A DNA stretch of 64,000 nucleotides, taken from the NCBI GenBank assembly GCA_003640385.1, contig RCAB01000069.1, positions 62,001 to 126,000 of the forward strand, in the 5' to 3' direction. Each line of letters begins with the position of its first letter. Position 1 is the first letter of the stretch. The notes under the pieces were generated by a model. That model did no database searches and had not been told where the DNA came from. It saw only the letters and a list, made by a program, of their open reading frames with translations. The stretch is from Setaria digitata. Its lineage: Eukaryota; Nematoda; Chromadorea; Rhabditida; Setariidae. A program made the translations under genes and the position numbers. Of this stretch, positions 57,413 through 64,000 are shown one piece after another.

Positions 57413-60400
57413 TCACTGCTGCTGTCGGCGCATATTTAATAGCTGCTTCAATGGCTCCACATCACTTGCTGTAAGTTTCGGTTTTGGATGCAGTGATGTA
57501 GCTGGTTCATTTTCCGGTGCTCCTTCCGTCGGTAACCTAAAATGATTAAAACGAAATTTGCAATAACCAGGAGAAGGATGAATCAAATTCAGAATACCAA
57601 TAAAATGACAGCAAAGTAGGGGTAGCACTTTAAATTCCATAACCAAGGAAGTACAAAATAATTATTTAAAAAACACCTCACAAGTAGTTATGGAGCACAC
57701 AGCCAATGATGCTTGAATGCACAAGACGAAATGAACGAAAAACTTACCTTTGGAACGAACGACGTACAGTCATTGGCCTAGCATTTTCATCGGTCGAAGC
57801 AACCAGAGCACTAGCAGAAGCGCTACCAGTCCACCAACCAGTTTGCCGATAACTACGTAATGCTTCGCGATGGGCACGAATAGCTTCCATTACCTTGAAA
57901 GTAACAGATCAGCAGTATTTGGAAATCTTCAGAAATTGGAATTCTTTTGGAACTTTAGAAGGGCGGAGTCCCAATTTCAATATCTAAATTACTCGTTTCA
58001 TTCACGTATTACCATACCAAGAAAATTGCATGCTGTCATACATAGACAAAATAAAAATTCAGTACTTCGTATAGGAAAAGTATTGAAAATGAGAAGAGCT
58101 CGTTATCAAACACTACTCACGTTGTACAATTCGTCGGTGACCTCCGGTGTTTCGCGATCTCCTAAATCCATTTTCTTCAAATGGAGAGAAACGAATTCCT
58201 GCAAAAATGGATGGAACTGGAACCTTCAGAGTTTATTTCACATAAAGCTACGCACAAAGTACGAAAATGAGAAGCACATTGAATAGGGAAATATGTGTTT
58301 CAAAATATCCTCCACAAAGAAAGTTTGGCAGTTCATTGCAAAAGCCATGCTACAGAAATCAGAAAGAGCATTCCGGTCAAAATTCCTTTATGTATTGGAC
58401 AAAAGAATTAGGATAGTTGTCAATGCTCACCTTATATGGAAGGCGCTTTACTGTATGATCCTTTAATAAGTATAAGGTTTTATGATGTTTCATGAAAATT
58501 TACTTTTCGAAATTTTAACGAGTCTTTGTAAGATGACTTCTAACAATACAAATGGATAATTAATTTATTAAAACTATTTAGGTTTTCGGTAATGAGAACC
58601 CAGATGAAAACGAACTATAAAAACAGACCAAAGCTGTCAAAAGACAGACATTTCTTCCCGACTCAATTACTCCTTTTAATTTATCACTGAATGAAAGCTT
58701 TGGAAAAAGCATCTGAATATGAACATAGGATCGACAAGTAATGCGGTCAGCCGAATTGACTTTTTGACAACGTCAACCAAATCCTAATAATAGACTGACC
58801 CGTATTCGAAAATGCTTTTTCAGTTCCTCCTCCAGAACCTTCCGGGCGTCTGGATTCATCTTCAAAAACGTATGCAAAAGTCGTAGGCCCTGAAGCAATT
58901 TTCGCGTACTTTAAACGAATATTACAAGCACGAAAACTCTGGAACTTCACAGCTTCATGTAACTCAGATCAAAATAGCGGGAAAAAGGAGAAAAATGAAA
59001 TGGCAACAGGAAAGAGAAAAACAGAAAATAAATACCACTAACTTTTCCAAAAGGATTCTCAACGATTTTAGAAATCAAATTCCGTACTGATTCTTCGTAA
59101 TTGGATGTTGACACCTAGAACTAGAGAAATTTGGAAAAACTTCACCTTTCCAGAAGGTTTTTTTTTTTTTCCAGAAGTCCAACACGACACACACAAAATT
59201 TGCGAAGAGACTGTTAAAAAAAAAAAAAATTGATGACCCTCGATATTAGTAAAGCAACCTGTCCTGGTAATTCTCCATAAGCTGATGACGCGAGGCTGTT
59301 TTGATTACTTTTGTTTTGCAAACCACGAACACACTTTTTCATATAAATTATAGCCTCACTTGAATCCGGATTCTGTATTTCGCCAATATGCTGTATGATC
59401 TAGAATGAAAAAATATCAATTTCAAAAATACTCGAATATCTCAAAACATTTTTTTTTTTTTTTTTTGTAGCTGCAGCAAAAATAACAAACAGTAGCAACA
59501 AATCGAAGTAAAATGACAGCTGTTAGTCCCCATGAAATAGGGGGTACAATCAAAAAGCAAAATGATCATTTTGCTTTTTCTAATAAAGTCTAACAAATTG
59601 TCATGGTTCGCTACAAATAATTTTTAATATAAAAGAAAAGAAAAGTAAATCAAAGAGAAAGAAGAAAGTTTATTCGAAAGTTCAAAATATAAGCAAACCG
59701 ATGTTTTCGTTCCTGCCACTAAACGTTGTATGCATAATTCCATTGAGTGCATGGAATTTTTGATATTTTTATTTTCGTCTATTCGAGGACGAAATTCCTG
59801 CATGAAATTATGGATTGCCTTAACAATTTCATCCAAATTCATTGGTACGTCACGAAGAAATAGCTCAGATTGTTTATAAATACACTGAAATGTTATGCCG
59901 CATATATAGAGAAATAACTATGTCAATAATGCCAAATTTATATGTATGTATATATATGTACTGACCTACCCTACCCTAAATCTCAAACATGACTATTAAA
60001 CGACTAAGAAAAAATCATGGTTATTAAGTATTAGAAAATATAATAAAGCACATTTTAGTAACTTAAGCATTTTTACAAAAGGAAAAGAAGCAAAAGTATT
60101 CATTCACTTTAAAAAGAGATTATAGATAATATCACACCTTATTTATAAGCTCAACAGTTTTATTCCGTGGATCATGCAAAGCGGATGTTAACATCGAACA
60201 AAGAGCAAGGAAACAAGCAGTTGGATCTGCATTATCGCATATTCGAATCGACAAATAATTGAGTGAACGGAATATCTGTAAAAAAACAAGACAAATTTAT
60301 TGCTCGTCGCAGAATTTTGTTATTAATGTAAAAACAAAACAGAAAAATAGTAAATATTGAAAATTCATACAGACTGAATATCTTTTAGTTGCTCCATGCG

Positions 60401-63400
60401 TTCATCTTTCAAAAGGTAGAGAAATTCCTGTATAAGCATTTTCAGGGCTTCAGAAGAAATCCTTGTACATGTGGTTGTCTCTTTAATAAGCTAAAAGGAA
60501 ATCAACTTGACTCGAATAATTAATTTAAATTTACTTTTCGAAAACAGTCTCCAGAAAATGGCCGAATACTGAGGAAAGTTATCATTCTACGTTGTCATCT
60601 ACAAACAAGTCTACAGTTAAGCATTTTTAAGAAAAATTTCAATCAATTCATAAGTATTATTATGACGATATAATCTTGGATGTTTAGTTACTTCTAACAA
60701 AACATACCGAACTTAAGAAATGACAAATTGTTCGAACAAGCTCATTCAGCTCATCCAGCGCACTGACATCATCGAGGTGACGGCTACGTATAATAGAAGA
60801 CTGCGTTACAATGGCCTGCACAACAGCATCCGTTCGATCGGCAACATAACGAAAATTACTCGGATCACCAAATAAAAATTGTAGTTGGCTTATAGCTGCC
60901 GTCGCGGTCGATTGTGACATTGAAGCCACACCATGAACGACCTGGAAAGCTGTATGCAAATGTTTGAACAAAGAACAGCTCACTTTTCAAATTTTTTATG
61001 AAACTGCTTTAAAAGCACAAACCAAGAGTTTGCTTTTATAAGTTGCAGTGTAGGGACTGCAAACTGAAGCAAAAATAAGAAAAAATAAATATGTTTCATC
61101 AGAATCACCCAAATTTCCAGCAGTCAAAATCGAATAATAAAATATGGTATAAAGATGGCATCTTTACCGCTGAAAAAATAATCAAAATACAAAGGGGAAG
61201 GGGAAGAGAAAGACGTAAGAATCAAAATGAAATTAATTTTCTTAAGAAAAACCTTGTCCACATCGCCTGCTGCAGATTCCAAAGATGTCAATGAACTGAC
61301 GGATTCTGCCCGATCTGAATACTGAGGTGGATGTTTTCGTCTACGAACAGCTGGCTCAATAGGCTCCAACATTTCCAATGTATTGGTGTCTACTTCTGGA
61401 TATTCAACTGCTCCATCATTATCAAGTTTCAGAAGCTGTAACATTGAGATTCCAAAACAGTATATATATACAAATATGCGGGTAAAAATGTACTTCATCA
61501 GAACCACCAAAACTGTCAGAGAAAGATAAAAGATAGAAAAAAAGATGCTTAATTAAATTTAACAATTTTCATAAATGCAAAAAGTCCTCTCTTCAACCAT
61601 ATTTAAAGGAATCAATCGTTATTAGCATATAACTTACATCTAGGTTCAACGCGAAACGTTTCCGAGTTCCACTATTATCATCACTGTGATCACCAGGATC
61701 CCCTCTCTGAAAAAATTCTAAATACAAATCAAATGAAAGATAGAATTTACGCCTTAGAAAATACAACAGACAAGCAAATAAAAATCCATGAAAATACTAT
61801 ATCGCACATATTTTTCCTTGCAATAAAATTTTCTCCGACTCATTAGTAAAAGTAAAAATTAATACACACCACTAGGAAAAGAACCAAAATATTTGTCTTA
61901 TGCAAAATAGCATCAGTATTATAAATCATAAATTACTCTGAATACTTAATTTGCAAAATTTTGGACGAGTTTCACATACCGACATAGTAAATGTACGATT
62001 ATTTTCTTTCTCTTCAGCTGGACTAGAATCACGAGAAACGCTGTTGCTTCTGTGACTGTTTCTTCCTATTCTACTAGAAGACCTGTCACTTCTCATTCCC
62101 CTGCCTGAAAGTTAATGAAAAAAGCAATATGACCAATTCATTTTCAAACAAAGAAAGTTCGTAAAAAGATGTGTTAAAAAAAATACAGAATTGTGAGTAT
62201 TGGAATACAAGAGGACCTTTAATACCAACGCCAATATTTGCACTACGTCTTGCTGAAGTAATAACTCGTTCTGGGCCACCTGGAACGAAAAATTTTCAAA
62301 TTTTAAGCATTTAAAGCATATAATAGTGTACGTTATATCTCAGTACTCAATCCCATGTAGAAAAAAAAAAGTCAACTACGGAAATACGTGTGATGAATCC
62401 CGATGCCATGTTCCATCATATATGCACACTAATTTGTAGATTTCCTACAGCAAAGATCCAATAAGAAAAAGAGATCTCTACCTCGCACCTTCGAGACTAC
62501 ACCACTTCGTTTGATACGTTCATCTAACATTGCTTTACTTTTATCATTCATTTTACCAATCAGCTGGAAGACTCGATCACCTTCTTCTTTCCAGGCTACT
62601 ACAATAGCATTAATTGCTGCGTTACGCACATTATTGTCTCGATCACCAATGCACGCTGCGATCTGTTTCAGAGACTGCTGAAAACATATTCATTCAATAC
62701 AGCAGTTAGAAAGCTGTCTTTATATCTGAATGTAAACCATAGAGTTCTGGAAAACCAAGTCTTATAATAGTGAAAGGAGTTAGTATGTCTGAGCAAGGTG
62801 GGTCCCAAAATTATAATATCAAGAAATAATTCCTGTTGACCCTCCACCTTCAAAAGAGGATGGAAGTCCCCTCCTAGGACCGCCATAACAAAAAAAAAAA
62901 AAATTGATAAACCATAACCAAAGCTACAAAAAGTAAATCAAAAAGATAATTAACATCAGGAACAGCCTTTTCAGGCATCCCTAATATTACGGTAATATCC
63001 AATTACCAAAACCTCCGGTCAAAATTGGTACAACTATAAAAAAAAAAATTAAAAGATTATGCCTAGACAAAAAGGATTACAAACCTAGCCATTACTGTGA
63101 AACAAATAACCCCGTGCATACATAACTCCATATGAATAATTACAAACAAAAAAAAAAGAAAACCATCAGGAACACGAAATTTGTGTAGCAACTTACAAAT
63201 GTCAATTTCTTTTCCAGAAAAATTCAAAATTTCTTTCACAGAAAAGTGGTAAAAGCAAAAAAAAAGGAAAAAGAAAACTTACAGCTGGTGTTGTAGTGGC
63301 AGCCATTCCCGTTGTGTCGAGTAGTTGCTCCAGAACTTGTAAACATTCTGTTCGCTGTCTCGAGTTTTTCGTCTTCAGACCATCAATTATAAGTGGAAAT

Positions 63401-64000
63401 ATCTTTGGAGGACTTACCAATTCAGTGACAAGTTGGATTATAGTACGGACTGGTGTTCGAACCGAATCCTTTGATTCTCCTAACTGAAAATTTTCAAAAA
63501 GCAAAATTAATGAATTTTCTGAACAGTGAAGTAATACCGAAAAATCTGAGGACCTATTCATCTCCCTCCGAAAAAAATATCACTCCGGAAACTCAGAGTG
63601 GACAAAATAAATTTTACTGTGATAATATTTGGTAAGAGCTCTGCACAACAAGTATCTTGTATTATAATTAAAATTCCACTGGTATTCCACTAGCAAAATT
63701 TTTCAGTATAATAGAGAATAAGTATAATATAATAGAATAATAGACTCTAAATAAAGGTTCGAATAAGTATTATGGTTCCTTTCATAAAGAAAGAGAACGT
63801 TACTAAATAAAAAGCGAGATCAAATGCAAAATAAACCTTTAAGACCAAATATGGGACAAATGAACACAATTCTTGATCCGAAAAAGGTTCATTATATTGC
63901 AACAAAAGGTTGAATATTGCTTGCGTCAAATCGAGAACTTTCAACAGAACAGTTGGGTTCGTTTCAAAAAATCGTAATGAAATCCATTTTAACAGCAAAT
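57413..64000 (-). CDS. zyg-9: XMAP215/ch-TOG family microtubule polymerase (ZYG-9 orthologue), 3' part, 17 exons in window
   Basis: TOG-domain protein that adds tubulin to microtubule plus ends and supports spindle assembly. The 5' end lies beyond 64000. Exons in window: 64000-63837, 63483-63283, 62677-62482, 62279-62217, 62104-61980, 61706-61638, 61435-61253, 60941-60708, 60490-60371, 60275-60138, 59884-59699, 59399-59259, 59114-59043, 58889-58800, 58198-58121, 57893-57748, 57536-57413; phases all agree; about 776 codons. A TOG/HEAT array matches human CKAP5 TOG4: LLKWISLRFFETNPTVLLKV, SFVPYLVLK, LKTKNSRQRTECLQVLEQLL, IGDRDNNVRNAAINAIVVAW, FQLIGKMNDKSKAMLDERIK. A Ser/Arg-rich linker (DRSSSRIGRNSHRSNS) and a short KRFALNLD stretch follow, then the helical C-terminal domain (SQLQFLFGDPSNFRYVADR, LNLDEIV-like MNLDEIVKAIHNFMQEFRPR), ending KQLLNMRRQQQ. 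Confidence 0.9.
59552..59579. repeat. 28-bp perfect palindrome in zyg-9 intron
   Basis: AAAAAGCAAAATGA (59552-59565) is followed without spacer by its exact reverse complement (59566-59579). It lies between the exons ending at 59699 and starting at 59399. No known element recognised. Confidence 0.9.

Overview
The window looks like nuclear DNA from a parasitic nematode, most likely a filarial worm. It is strongly AT-rich, has many short exons behind TTTTCAG/TTTTTAG acceptors, and carries clear nematode orthologues (UNC-87 calponin-like protein, ZYG-9/XMAP215, BBS-8, ATG5). No operon, phage, CRISPR or bacterial feature was seen. Gene models were built by hand: exons were chained by splice consensus, reading phase and remembered family motifs. 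All ends are predictions.

Layout. 0-4.5 kb: ribosomal protein eL20/L18a (-) and a CCDC97-family protein (+). 5.2-8.0 kb: a divergent Bax-inhibitor-1-like membrane protein (-), possibly with a C2-like N-terminal exon. 8.2-11.9 kb: complete bifunctional UMP synthase (+). 12.7-14.0 kb: fragmentary coding-like pieces, one with a CXXC-finger-like motif. 14.3-16.7 kb: ABHD17-type depalmitoylase (+). 17.7-19.1 kb: secreted cysteine-containing protein (+). 20.5-21.4 kb: LC8-type dynein light chain (-). 22.1-24.7 kb: large disordered Gln/Arg/Glu-rich protein (-). 24.9-26.1 kb: secreted double-Kunitz protein (-). 26-29 kb: orphan exons. 29.1-31.0 kb: ATG5 (-). 34.8-39.6 kb: UNC-87 (+). 41.5-44.8 kb: BBS8/TTC8 (+). 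45.6-47.9 and 51.1-53.9 kb: two paralogous TMBIM/Lifeguard genes (-). 56.4 kb: tRNA-Pro(CGG) (-). 57.4-64 kb: the 3' part of an XMAP215/ZYG-9 gene (-), which runs off the window.

The genes are mostly independent housekeeping, cytoskeletal, ciliary and membrane-stress loci. The most notable observations are a 120-bp perfect duplication linking a TMBIM gene to an intron of unc-87, several non-canonical splice sites (an apparent AT-AG intron inside the catalytic motif of UMP synthase, two GC-AG introns, and a missing acceptor in BBS8), a possible C2 plus Bax-inhibitor fusion, and a perfect 18-bp hairpin in a UMPS intron.
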